From positions 431,967,545 to 432,031,544 of the forward strand of contig JAQMRL010000001.1 of assembly GCA_035578175.1 (NCBI GenBank): 64,000 nucleotides of DNA. The letters run 5' to 3'. Source of the DNA: Catonia carolina. Lineage: Eukaryota; Arthropoda; Insecta; Hemiptera; Achilidae. The notes under the pieces are model-generated. The model made no database searches. It was not told where the DNA came from and saw only the letters and a list, made by a program, of their open reading frames with translations. Shown here piece by piece: positions 46,930 to 57,365 of this stretch. The position numbers and the translations under genes are program-made. Numbering within the stretch: the first letter of the stretch is position 1; every line of letters begins with the position of its first letter.

Positions 46930-46975
46930 GCTTGCGTTTTGTGACTGATTTAATTTATGTAATTGTATTTGTTAG

Positions 46976-48370
46976 TAGGCTTGGGTTCCAGCTAGACGGA
47001 GGAATCGATACGTCGTAGAAAAATTCCGATGAATAGCATCATAAGAGCTATAGTGAAGCTGGTTGTATGGGATGTAAACGTACTCAGCAGGGACTAATGG
47101 CGTTTTGGCTTTTATTTTAAAATTGTAAAATAGGTGATTGGTCTAATGTTGCAGAACAACCGCTATAATAATAATAATAAAATAATAATAATGATAATAA
47201 TTATGAGACTGAGATCATACGATAATACGATTACTTTGATGGTGATATTAATAATAGATGTTGGAATAACCGACATTTCTCTCTAATAAAAATATAAATA
47301 AACTTATTTAAAACTGCAATATCTACTGTTTAATAAACTCAATGAAAAACAGTTATTTATTTAAAAGTTAATTTTCCACTGTATTAAAAGTGACTTCTTG
47401 TTTACTTGAACGTTGTTTTGGAATATAAACTCGACTTAAGACAAATTAAACTCTTGTTGAAAGAATTCTACGGGTTATGGAAATCACAAGTCGACAAAAA
47501 TAGATAACATTTCCGCGTTCTTATACTCTAAAAAGCCATAAAATGCAGTTATAGACTATATTTTTTACCTTTTTTATATTACACATAAAAATTTTTTAGT
47601 CGAGTTCTATAAAATCTGACGGTATAGTAAAACTTTTAATGGTTTTTATTCATGAAGTATATTTTTCAAGAGTTTTTTATCTTAATAAATTTCTTTAATC
47701 TTATAAAGTTGAAATTTAATGTAATCTAACGTTATAGACTCGACTTATTCAATTATTTTTAATAAGGTCATGTGTTTATGGCTGTCTTTGCAGACTAACG
47801 TCCAAGAAATAATTTACACGTTGTGTTTTAACACTGGCACAAAAGATACATAACAATCGTACCCGCAGTAGGCCAAGTTTCTGAAATCTAGCCGATCTTG
47901 GTTAGATCGTTTATGCAAGAGTATGCTACTTTTTGTGATATTTTTATTTAATTTTTTTTATTGGAGTACTGAACTCACAAATTCAGATTAGTTTTCCTTG
48001 AACATCCACATGGAATTTTTAAGTCAAATTATAACATTCTAGCTCAAAAAAAATTAAAAAGATTGATAAAAATCGTTTTCCAAAAACCTGTGTTTATCTA
48101 CTTCATGTACACAATCATATTTCAGCTACTATTTCAATATTTTTTCTTAAAATTTTTAGGGCATAATCTATGATTAATAATAGCTATAATACGTAGTTTA
48201 TTTCCAAAATAAATAGAATATATGTAATTTCTACCTTAAAATTTAACATAATTTTTATATAATTACACATACATCGCTATTACCACATGCATTTCAATAA
48301 TCGAGGCGGTGGTTATTAACACATTCAAATATAGTTAAAAAACCATGTGGCAGAGAATGAGAAAAAAAAA
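46976..48370. other. AT-rich spacer
   Basis: AAT-rich simple repeat at about 47165-47205; otherwise nothing recognised. Confidence 0.45.
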
Positions 48371-48557
48371 CATTATGTCACCGTCGCCCCCTTTGATTAA
48401 GTACTGGGCTGCCGGCTATCAAAGCTTCCGACGTAGCGACAGAGGGAGCCGCCAATAGTTCCGAGAGGGATGGTAGGCTTGTGGCGGCGTACCGACAAAG
48501 GCCTTTGTAACCAAGGCCGAGTGAGTAACCGCCCTCTACCGCAGCGCTCTCGGCAAC

Positions 48558-48565
48558 TATATAAA
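48558..48565 (+). promoter_or_regulatory. TATA box candidate in the GC-rich island
   Basis: TATATAAAG sits in GC-rich context, with a weak initiator-like TCAATT at 48589-48594, about 33 bp downstream. In AT-rich DNA this would mean little; inside the island it stands out. Confidence 0.45.
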
Positions 48566-48916
48566 GAGCGCTACACTCAACAGGAATGTCAATTCCGATC
48601 CAGACAGCAGACAAGACATCCACAATCGGCACACGGCTACCGGACTCCAGCGAATACTAATCGACGTCCCCGCAAGAGAAAAGATGATGCTTCCACTCGC
48701 CGACACGTCACCGTAAGCCATCGCCCGCTGACGCAAGCGATGCCTACAGCGGTCCCTCGACCGAGCCTTAAGCCCACCCGACCCGACGAAGAAGCCATCG
48801 ATACACTACTGCGAGGGAAGAAGATGACGTCTCTGCTGGATGACGACACGCCGTGTCGCCCAGCCTCAACCACCACGACGACCGACGCTTCCCATCAAGA
48901 CGACCACCGCTTAAAC

Positions 48917-48932
48917 GGCCTTTTTCAGGGCC
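48917..48932 (+). other. histone-type 3' stem-loop match
   Basis: GGCCTTTTTCAGGGCC fits the metazoan histone mRNA 3' stem-loop pattern: six-base-pair stem with one G-U, four-base loop, GG-YYY-U ... A-RRR-CC. It is preceded by TTAAAC and followed by AGTTAAAATGAGAG. No recognisable histone frame lies upstream. Confidence 0.35.
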
Positions 48933-48960
48933 AGTTAAAATGAGAGGTTTAACTCGCCAC

Positions 48961-50463
48961 TAAATGTCGCCATCCGGTGACAATTACTTCACTAATTTTT
49001 AAACTATTTATCCCAAAAAATACGGTAAGTGAGTTCACAGTTAACTTTGGTTTTACCTAGAATCACCTCCTTGTTGTTCTTTCCGAAATTAATTATCTAT
49101 TTCTGCATTTCATTCGTAAATTTAATTTTATTCTGTTCAGTTATATACGTTTAAGTAGCTGGTATTAAAATTTGGGGGACAAGTGAGAGAAGTATTGCTC
49201 ATACAGCCCTTTCCTTGTTGTATTTGTAAGCATTAACTGATTGTTTTTTGTGTCGTACTTATATGGGATCTATTTTAGACGTTCGAATTAGTCTTGTGTA
49301 GGTTTCTCAAGATCTTTCTTGCAGAGAATTACCTGACATTTAATTTTACAAATTAAAGAGTTAAGTTTTAACGTATATTTTTTTTAAATATTGGATTAAG
49401 GTAGAGAAAATAATATTTAATTTTTCATTTTCCGGCTTGGTAGACAAGTTTTATTTTCAAAATTCTTAAAAACTTATTAAGTAAATGAAATTTTAAAAGG
49501 TATATAGTATATGTTAAATTTGTACTGAAGTAGATTCATGGAGTTATCTCAAATAGTTTCAGAGAATCGAACGTAAATTAGAAAAGTTAAATAGGCTATC
49601 TAAGTTTTTTGTCAGGTGACATAAAAAAACTGATGAAGAAATCAGGGAATAATAGGAAGGTTGTTGTGAGACATAAAAGAAAAGAATAAAAAGATTACTT
49701 TTATGTATGTCACTATCAGAAGTTCTAAATTAGCCTACTTGTTTTGAAATTTAAATCAATGCATATTTTTCTTACTGATTTAAATTCAATTTGTTTCATA
49801 ATTCTAGGAAAGATAAAAATGTTTTGAAATTCTCTATTTTATATTTTTCTTTTCAGTCGGTACAATACAGTTGTATATTTTTGTAGACAAGCTGAAAATA
49901 TAATGTCAAGACACGCGTATAATAATACAATATGTTTATACAAGTTAGAACCATGCTTCATGGCAATCGCCTGCTCTTCATACGGTTCTGTGTAGTTGAA
50001 AGTACCTCTTAGAAATTTTCAAACTGGTAGAAAGTATAGCTGAATAGCTTTAAGATCTATTTATCTGCCTTTTCTTATACAGCTATCCTTCTATTATTCC
50101 ATCTAATGGTTTCTATCAGAGAATAGAAAGCCGATTCGGTAATGTATCCTTCTGGCTTAGATTCAGGGCTTAAAAATCTTTTTTCATGGGTTTTATACCA
50201 TACACCGCATTTTATCTTTACCTAAAAAGTCTCCCTTATTGCGTTTGTCTTCTAAGAAAAAATATTTATTATAAAGTTGACGTATGGTATACGAACTGAA
50301 AACATGGAAAAATATACGATGAAGTACCTAAACCGAGCTAATCGTTTTACAATCTTTTTATTTTTTATCATTTTATAAATAAGAAGCTTTCGTGTTCCCG
50401 GAACAACTTCAAATTCTTAGATGAAAAACAAATATAGAAATACCAATAAGTATTATTTTATAC
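48961..50463. other. AT-rich spacer after the island
   Basis: Splice-donor-like GTAAGTGAG at 49025; otherwise nothing recognised. Confidence 0.4.
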
Positions 50464-50627
50464 AAAAATCTTATGTGAAACACTCACACGCCTTTCTCTT
50501 GTCAATGTAGATAATGAACCATATAACCTATGTTTAATCATGATTAAACAATATAACACGAAAAACACAACCTAATTTCAATCATGAGTGAATGACGATA
50601 AATGAAAAGCAATCTCAATAAAGGAAA
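50464..50627 (-). mobile_element. HINE-like 3' end fragment
   Basis: AAAAATCTTATGTGAAACAC, CCTTTCTCTTGTCAATG and AATCATGAGTGAATGACG match the 3' ~150 bp of the family in reverse; it stops at 50627. Confidence 0.65.
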
Positions 50628-50639
50628 AATTTGTACTTT

Positions 50640-51620
50640 GATGATAAACATATAGTATATTAAAGTCCTGGCAGGTTTTCGTACGTAGCAGCCACTTTAA
50701 AAAAGAAACTCTTCTGTGTAGGTGAATTGGCTATCCCCTACTGTTCGTGCAGCCGACTATAGGTGTCGGATAAACCCTACCTAAGTTCCTACGACTCGGG
50801 ATGTAAATATCTGGGTGTTCTCACAATGGAGTAAAGAAGACTTATTGGTGACATGAGGCTGTATCACCGAATACATAATGGATTTGGGTTGTCATTTGTG
50901 AATCTTAGGATACGGGTGCCGGCTTATCCTGTAAGAAGATGGGAGCCTTATGCAGGAGGAATTTCATGTCTTGTTCTCCAACACTCAGATGTGCAGCGGT
51001 GACTAATCTATACAGTTGTGCCACTGAGATGGATTCATCATGAGGTGAGTTTACGAAAAAACTGCGGGGGCTCCTCACCGTGGATCGCCATGAGAAGTGG
51101 GATGTATGATGGTTCGTGGCGCTTGGGATAGCTGGATGACAAGTTAGTCAGTGAATTAAGTATCTGGCTGAAGGAATAAAGTCTACCCAGACTCCTTGGT
51201 GCCGTGTGGAGGTTCCGTGAGATGTGTCTGCTCTGGGCATTGGTGGCTTGAGTAATTGAGGAGCGCTGGTCATACGTTGGTTTCCTTCTGGCTTTCCTGG
51301 TTTTTGGCCTTGTTTGTTTTAACTAGTTTTTTCCTATGCGTGTTTTAATTCTATGAGGTTTTTTTCAGTGTGTGCCCCTTTTCTAGTTTTAATGATCCTC
51401 TATTTGGTTTTCTTTGTTTTTATATTGGTCGCCTGCTAGAGGTTTCCAATTTTGGATTGATAGCGGCACACTAAGGCTTTTGCTGTTCTCCCGCGATCTC
51501 CCCCATCGACCTGCAATTCAAATCCCCCACTTTAGGTATTTCCTTGATGTGGATAGGGTTGATTATGAGGGGAGTTGGGAGGCCACAAAAATAATATGTA
51601 AAAGAAATCACCATGAGTAA
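50640..51620. other. GC-richer unassigned region
   Basis: Base composition is clearly less AT-rich than the surroundings. Translations contain stops in every frame (longest 68 aa at 51414) and no domain is recognised. Could be a decayed retroelement; no second copy in the window. Confidence 0.35.
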
Positions 51621-52393
51621 ACTGAAACCCGTTTGAATAAACTACAGAACACGGTCAGAGTACTGAGACCCATAGTTTTAAAATAACTCAATAGGAAAAT
51701 GTCAACTTTGTAAACAAACTAACACCATTAGTATACTCACTAAAGAAAACTTAGAGATGAGCTTAAACATTGAGAAACAGCAAAGTTTTAAGTAACAATC
51801 AACCAATGAAACATCAGAGAAATATAGTCATAGAGAATTCAGAATAGAAATTGTTGTTGGGAAGGATAATCGAGCGGCGATGCGTGTTTTGCATTGTTTG
51901 CAGTTACAGATAGTCTTTAAGCTTTAACTCAGACAACTTAGCAAGTTTAATAACAATTAATATTCTATCCACTCGTAGGCGTTTTAATCTATTAATTTAA
52001 ATGTTGTTAAAGAAAGTTATTCTAAAATTATAAAAGTACAAGTATATTATTTTTGAAAATTAAAGTGATTAAATACCGAACTAAGATTTTTGTAGCCTAC
52101 TTAATATTAATTATTTTTATCAACGTTACCTCTAATACTTTACCGGTTATTTTACTTCAACTTCCTAACTTGGACTTTGGGAAAAAGAATTATTTTCTTC
52201 ATTTTCACGTCAACTTAGTTTTTACATCCAATTTATATAACATACATGAAAGAAATCATAACAGTTACAAAAATTATAATTAGCGAAATTAACTAACTAC
52301 AAAAAAAATTACCCGAACCTATTTTTAAAATAAGCCAACCTTTACTGTGCCACGACTTTAATACAGAAAACAACTTAACAAGCCCTTAATAAA
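51621..52393. other. AT-rich spacer
   Basis: A 76-aa frame at 52053 is composition driven; nothing recognised. Confidence 0.35.
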
Positions 52394-53164
52394 TCTATAC
52401 TAATATAATAAAGAAGAAACGTCTGTTTGTTTGTTTGTTTGTATGATGGTAATCTCAGAAACTACTGAACTGATTTCAAAAAATCTTTCATTGTTGCATA
52501 GCTTAGAGCTTCCTGATCAATGTAGGATATTTTGCAACTTTAATTAACTTTAGTTAAGTAAGTTAACCAACTTAAACTGTGACGATGTCGCATTTTTTAG
52601 TTTATCGGGTGCATAGCAATTTTATTTTTTCAAATTCCTCTGGGTGGTGTATTTTTTGGGCTAGAAACACGATTCAACTTTTATATTTCACAGAAGAAAA
52701 ACGTGAAGAATAACATTCGATTCCAAAAACATTAAAAATTCGGAAATATTCAAAAATTTTATTTTTGTACCGTATTTCATATACGTATTTGTTTTCATTC
52801 GACAGGAAGTAAATGAGTCAAATATTTCCAGTTACTCTGCGTACTGCACCCACCTATTACTGTCTCTTATCTCAGCCACATATCAACTGTCTCTTTCTTT
52901 TCTATCGGTATTCTTCTATCCATTCTATTCAATTCTGTTAAATCGCAGGGACAAACAACGGTGGGCATCGATTTGAGACAAAAGTGCTTCCTTCACTCAT
53001 GGACGACTATATGTCGGACTGTTTAGGGCTGGAAGTGCAGAAAAACAATTTATTTTGCTGCCACAGAGCAACAAAACCACAAATATTTTATATAGAGAGG
53101 AGTTAAAATAATTTAATGAGGCCTACTTTAGTTGCTGTGAAGCGAAGCGAGCGGGGGTTGCTAG
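52394..53164 (+). mobile_element. non-autonomous Helitron
   Basis: Starts TCTATACTAATATAATAAAG followed by the GTTTGTTTGTTTG and AATCTCAGAAACTACTGAAC words typical of insect Helitrons. Ends GCGAAGCGAGCGGGGGTTGC then CTAG, inserted between A (52393) and T (53165) with no target duplication. 771 bp and no Rep/helicase frame, so it must have been mobilised in trans. Confidence 0.88.
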
Positions 53165-53179
53165 TATACATAATATAAA

Positions 53180-53690
53180 TTTACCTCCAATTAAATATGT
53201 GTTCCCTTACTCCTTCTCTTTGTTCTTCTGGTCACTTCTCGTTCTCCGTCACTCCTCGTTTTCCTAATTGCTTCTTCAAAAATTGCTCCTTCTTAACCAA
53301 CTACTCTGTTCCACTCTTAAGTCCCAAGGAAACTCATTGTAAATTTCCTGGGTTTGAACCAAAACCTTTGGTTGACAAGTCTTTCTCTCCCATCAACCGT
53401 TCAACCAACCTGGAGGACCAACGGGAAGGAGAATTACCCCAGTGATTGGCTGAAAGTTGGTAGGTGGAAGAAAGGTCCAAAAACAGAGAGGGAGAAATAC
53501 ACCGGCCTAATGAACATCTTATGGTTGACCGTTGGCTATATTTACAACCTATTGTCTGAATTCTATTGTAATGTAACTTACTCTAACAATGGGGGGTTTT
53601 CCCAGGCATATTCAATGGGTTGTTACAGAGTAATGGAAGTTATAGTAATTAGAAATTATCATAATTTCCACTGTTTGTACAACATTTTAC
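53180..53690 (-). repeat. dispersed repeat R, copy 2
   Basis: Inverted match to 30340-30770, more diverged toward its purine-rich end. Lacks the GGCCTA hexamer present in copy 1. Confidence 0.7.
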
Positions 53691-54556
53691 TTTTACAATC
53701 GTACATAATATGGATGTAGACTACTGGTCTTCCTTTTTGTTTTTGAAGGTTGGTGCATTTTTTGTAGTTGGACAGTTGTAGTTGGCCTGGTTATTCCAGT
53801 TAAATGTTTTTATAGATATTTTATAGTAATCTATGCAACATCTTGTGGAGATTATCATGAATAAATCTAAACCGGGCGAAATATTTATTACTTTTAATAG
53901 TAAAAGTTGCATGAACACAAATTATAAATACATGCACCTATAATTCATAAGTGCACACGTCAACGAAAATAAATGGGCCGACATTAATTTAAAAGTTATA
54001 AAAGATATAAAAATTATTCACGTTTATTGAAAAATAAGCTATGATTTATTAACGAAATATATTTCTTAAGAAATAAGCAAAAGAAATAGCATCAGCAGTG
54101 TAGTCTCTTTTAAAATGTTTTAAGGTTGAAAAATGTCTGGGCCGGTTATGAATTGCTGGGCTCAGATCAGGCAGAATATGCAAGTAGTAGCGGAATAGTA
54201 AACTTGTGAAAGGGAATGAGAAACGCGCGTTGGTTTGAGGTAGTCGTAGATCACCCGGCTTACCTACCGGCCGGCCGAGCTTACGTTTGTTTTGTCAGAT
54301 AAATCCAGTGTAGGAAGTGACATGTTATACCTCTGCGTACCGGCTTGGTCTACTGTCCGGAGAAGATAGGCCTACTACGCGCTGCCTAGGTATAAACGTT
54401 ACTTTAGTTTAATATTATTGAAATTCTTACCATGAAAATAGACTTCATTTCCGCTTATAAGCGCACAGATTTATTAATACACGGAAAATGTAGCTATATT
54501 TATAGGCTTTCCGTACTCTATAAATACACCATAATCACTTACGACCATCCACTATA
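53691..54556. other. AT-rich spacer with a small GC-rich patch
   Basis: 54225-54390 is GC-rich (CCGGCCGGCC) with TAGGCCTA at 54367-54374; nothing recognised. Confidence 0.4.
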
Positions 54557-56150
54557 CTTTTAATTTCTCTTGCCCTTTATAAATATATAAGGAAGGAAAG
54601 TATTGTTTTCATGTCGATTTTTCGAAATTAAGTTTTCACTAGAAATACAAGTTTTCAGGCCTCCTGAACCCAAAAAATATATTTTTTTATATATTTTTAG
54701 CGATTGGTCTGTGTGTGAACAATATATCTTGGAACTTGAGGTTAGGCACAAGGCTGGGGACCAGACACGAACATTTTCATCAAAATTTGACAAAATCCCT
54801 TCACGTAACTTTCACACTCCGTCATGGTGATTGCCCACCAGTATACATAGACAATGAACCTCTCACAAAAACAGATACGGTCAAGTATCTCGGTCTGACT
54901 TTTGATAAACGACTAACTTGGAGCACACATATCAAACGGAAACGTTTATTACTGAATTCCCGACTTAAACTTCTATATTCCCTACTTCACAAACGATCAA
55001 AATTACCAATGGCACAAAAATTACGCATATATTGTTCTCTTTTGAAACCTATGTAGACCTACGGATCCCAAATTTACGGTTCAACCAAACCCTCTAACTT
55101 GCAACGAATTCAAGCATTCCAGTCAAAAACATTACGCCTTATAGCAAATGTACCTCTTTACGTTAGCAACAAAACCTTACATACAGATTTGAAAACGCCA
55201 CTTGTACAAAATTCCATTGAATACCTATACAAACGCTTTCACAAAAAGTCACACGAACACGAGAACCCCCTGGTGCGTTCACTTTCCTCCGTCCATTTAA
55301 CTGATAATCCCCCTAGACGCCTTAAAAGACGCTGGAGTAGAGACCTGCTAATTTGATATACAAATTTCATTCTTGGGGAGGCACCAATGGGGGCCCTACC
55401 CCTCTCATGCCTATCATGTCATTTACATTATTATGATAATCATCAAATTTGCTTGTTGTAACATTTTACAGTTGTAAATAAAGAATTAAAGAGAAAAAAA
55501 ATTGGTCAACTGAAAGTAGTAACTTAATCGTAAAAATTTTAACATGTTGCGATTTTTTCAAAAAATGGATCTTACGATTTTTTTAAATTGTGTCACTTAA
55601 GGCTACTATATTTTTTATACTCGACAAGTAGGGCCTACTAAAATTCTTCGGGGTTGTGCTCGTGTGGTAAAAACGTGATTTTTTTGATTGGGGCCTAATG
55701 CATTTTAAGGTAAACGTGCATGTCATTAAAGTCATAGCAAATTAAACAATCATCAACTTTTATTTCAAACTTTTTTTCGTACAACGCTTAGTCTAGCGTC
55801 AATTAGTGATTTTCTTTATTTCGCTCGTCAAAACCGGGTACAGGCCTTAGTAGCATCTGCAGTTTACAAAAAAAGGTGTATGTAATTAAAGTTATACCTT
55901 CAAGTTATAATTAAAAACCTACAAAGTTTATTTTAAAAATTATTTTCTGCAAAGCCTAGTTTAGCGTTAATTAGTGATTCTCGGTTTTTTCTAAATTTTA
56001 TAGAGGTTGACTTTCGTTTTGCGTTAATAACTCATAATTAAAATATTAAATCTATGTTTTCTTACATTGTTTACTGATAATTAAACATAGGTTATGTTTT
56101 AATTATTTATATTGGTAAGAGAAAGTTAAGAGTGATTCACATCTAATTTT
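54557..56150 (+). mobile_element. HINE/DINE-1-like element, copy 5, split by a LINE
   Basis: A diverged copy. The 5' hairpin region is CTCTTGCCCTTTATAAATAT, the GT microsatellite is nearly absent, and the end GGTAAGAGAAAG...ATTCACATCTAATTTT is recognisable. A LINE fragment interrupts it after CATTTTCATCAAAATT, and the HINE sequence resumes as TTGGTCAACTGAAAGTAGTA. Confidence 0.65.
54788..55502 (+). mobile_element. Jockey-like LINE 3' end inserted in HINE copy
   Basis: Reads KSLHVTFTLRHGDCPPVYID, KYLGLTFDKRLTWSTHI, LLKPM-stop-TYGSQIYGS (a TGG to TAG change at about 55051), FQSKTLRLIANVPLYVS and the terminal PRRLKRRWSRDLLI. The 3' UTR ends AAAGAGAAAAAAA at 55500. AAAATT on both sides is the likely target duplication. 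5'-truncated within the RT thumb; otherwise well preserved. Confidence 0.8.
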
Positions 56151-56329
56151 CTTTTATTATGGCTGAAGTAAATATTTTGATAATTATTTTTACGTAGGTA
56201 ACCTGAAAAAAAATCATATATACCACTTTTATTCATTTTATAGATTTTTAGTATCCTTACTTGAACAGTGAAGTATCAAAATTTGTGTAATGATAACATG
56301 AATTTTTTTAATTTTTGAATAATACATAA

Positions 56330-56560
56330 CATAAAATTAGTAGGCCTATATTGGGATTTTTAAGAAGATGGAGAAAGCCGCCATTGCGATCAGTTAAACA
56401 GCCTAAAGGCGTGGAATGGTAAGTGGGAGTTCGATTATGATTGGACAATAATTGCTTTATTCGATGACGTTGCACTAACGGTGGGTAGGCACAGGCAACT
56501 GTACTGCCATCTATTGATAAAATAACGCTAGTGACAATGTACTATATTTAGCTCTATCAT
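56330..56560 (-). repeat. dispersed repeat P, copy 2
   Basis: Reverse-oriented match to 16070-16290 (GGGATTTTTAAGAAGATGGA, GCCTAAAGGCGTGGAATGG, AACGCTAGTGACAATGTA). Confidence 0.7.
56341..56348. repeat. TAGGCCTA octamer, 6-bp insertion versus paralogue
   Basis: Copy 2 reads AAAATTAGTAGGCCTATATT then GGG. Copy 1 (reversed, near 16275) reads AAAATTAACATTTTGGG. Removing GGCCTA leaves equal 17-base strings with 14 matches. Confidence 0.65.
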
Positions 56561-56649
56561 ACCCCTTTAAACGATTTGATGCAACCAGTCAAACAGAACT
56601 CTTCACAGTAGTACTTTAACTGTTTCTTACTCTATTATATGATTTTAAA

Positions 56650-57365
56650 TGAATAGGGAAGGAAAGTATTGTTTTCATGCCGATTTTTCGCAATTGAGTT
56701 ATCACCTGAAACACACGTTTTCAGGCCCCCTGAACCCAAAAAAACATGTTTTATTTATTACTTTGTGTGTGTTTGTGTGTTTGAACAAAATATCTCAAGA
56801 ACGGAATAGCGTATAAGTTCAAGCGTGGAACTTAAATTTAGTACCACTACAGGACCTGAAACAATCATTTTCATCAAAATCGGTTAACCGGAAATAATAG
56901 TTTACTCGTTTTTTTTTTACGTTTTTGCGGTATTTATGCAAAAACGGCTCCTACGATTTTCTTAAAAATCGTCTTATTTACAAAAATTTTTATGCTCCAC
57001 AAGATAGGGTAAGCGCCATGTCTGCTTAAATTCTTGCGGGACACGAGCTATCGTGTTGAAAAATATGGTTTTTTTATTAGATTGCTGCATTAACATGCAT
57101 TCTTTTTTCTTTTTTTTTGTTAAACGTCCGACTGTTCTGCAATTACTGCTAATGCAGACGGTGAAGGATGAAATGATTTCTTGTAACGTATGAAAATATG
57201 CCGTGCCTGAATGGGATTCGAACCCAAGATGATGAGAGGCGAGCATTCTAAGACAAAAGTATTATACATTATTAACGTTGTAAAAAATTAAGAAATTTTT
57301 ATTTCAAACGTTTTTCTACAACGCTTAGTTTAGCGTCAATTAGTGATTTTTCGTAATTCAAGTCC
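56650..57365 (+). mobile_element. HINE/DINE-1-like element, copy 6, truncated and split by a SINE
   Basis: Starts within the 5' part (AGGGAAGGAAAGTATTGTTT), includes TATCTCAAGAACGGAA and CATCAAAATCGGTTAACCGG, loses its 3' end after the first internal unit, and is interrupted by a SINE-A at 57104. Confidence 0.65.
57097..57249 (-). mobile_element. SINE-A copy inserted in HINE copy 6
   Basis: Minus tRNA-like head, with GGGATTCGAACCC (B box on minus) and GATGAGAGGCGAGC. Flanked by GCATTCT at 57097-57103 and 57243-57249. The A-box end is truncated compared with the copies at 4285 and 63522. Confidence 0.75.

Larger units (their letters stand above)
44810..46975 (+). repeat. promoter-bearing repeat Q, copy 2 (twice interrupted)
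   Basis: Matches 17505-18660 in separate blocks: 44810-44900, 45907-46102 and 46930-46975. The gaps are occupied by a mariner (44974-45904) and a TTAA element (46103-46925). Copy 1 gives the empty state of both sites. Confidence 0.65.
48380..48960 (+). other. GC/CpG-rich island, candidate host promoter/exon
   Basis: An abrupt rise in GC and CpG against AT-rich flanks. It holds TATATAAA (48558-48565), a 474-bp stop-free plus frame (48470-48943) whose C-terminal part from ATG 48740 reads MPTAVPRPSLKPTRP... then ...DEEAIDTLLRGKKMTSLLDDD, and a histone-type stem-loop. Downstream, ACG|GTAAGTGAG at 49022-49033 is a near-ideal splice donor. I recognise no protein family. The peptide is Ser/Thr/Arg-rich, and a high-GC stretch gives open frames by chance, so coding status is open. 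Not matched elsewhere in the window. Confidence 0.4.

Noticed and set aside
48917..48932. Calling a histone gene
   Set aside because: The stem-loop fits, but no frame upstream resembles H1, H2A, H2B, H3 or H4.
48470..48943. 157-codon frame as a real protein
   Set aside because: It starts upstream of the TATA box, lies in GC-rich DNA where stops are rare, and shows no recognisable domain. Kept only as part of the island description.
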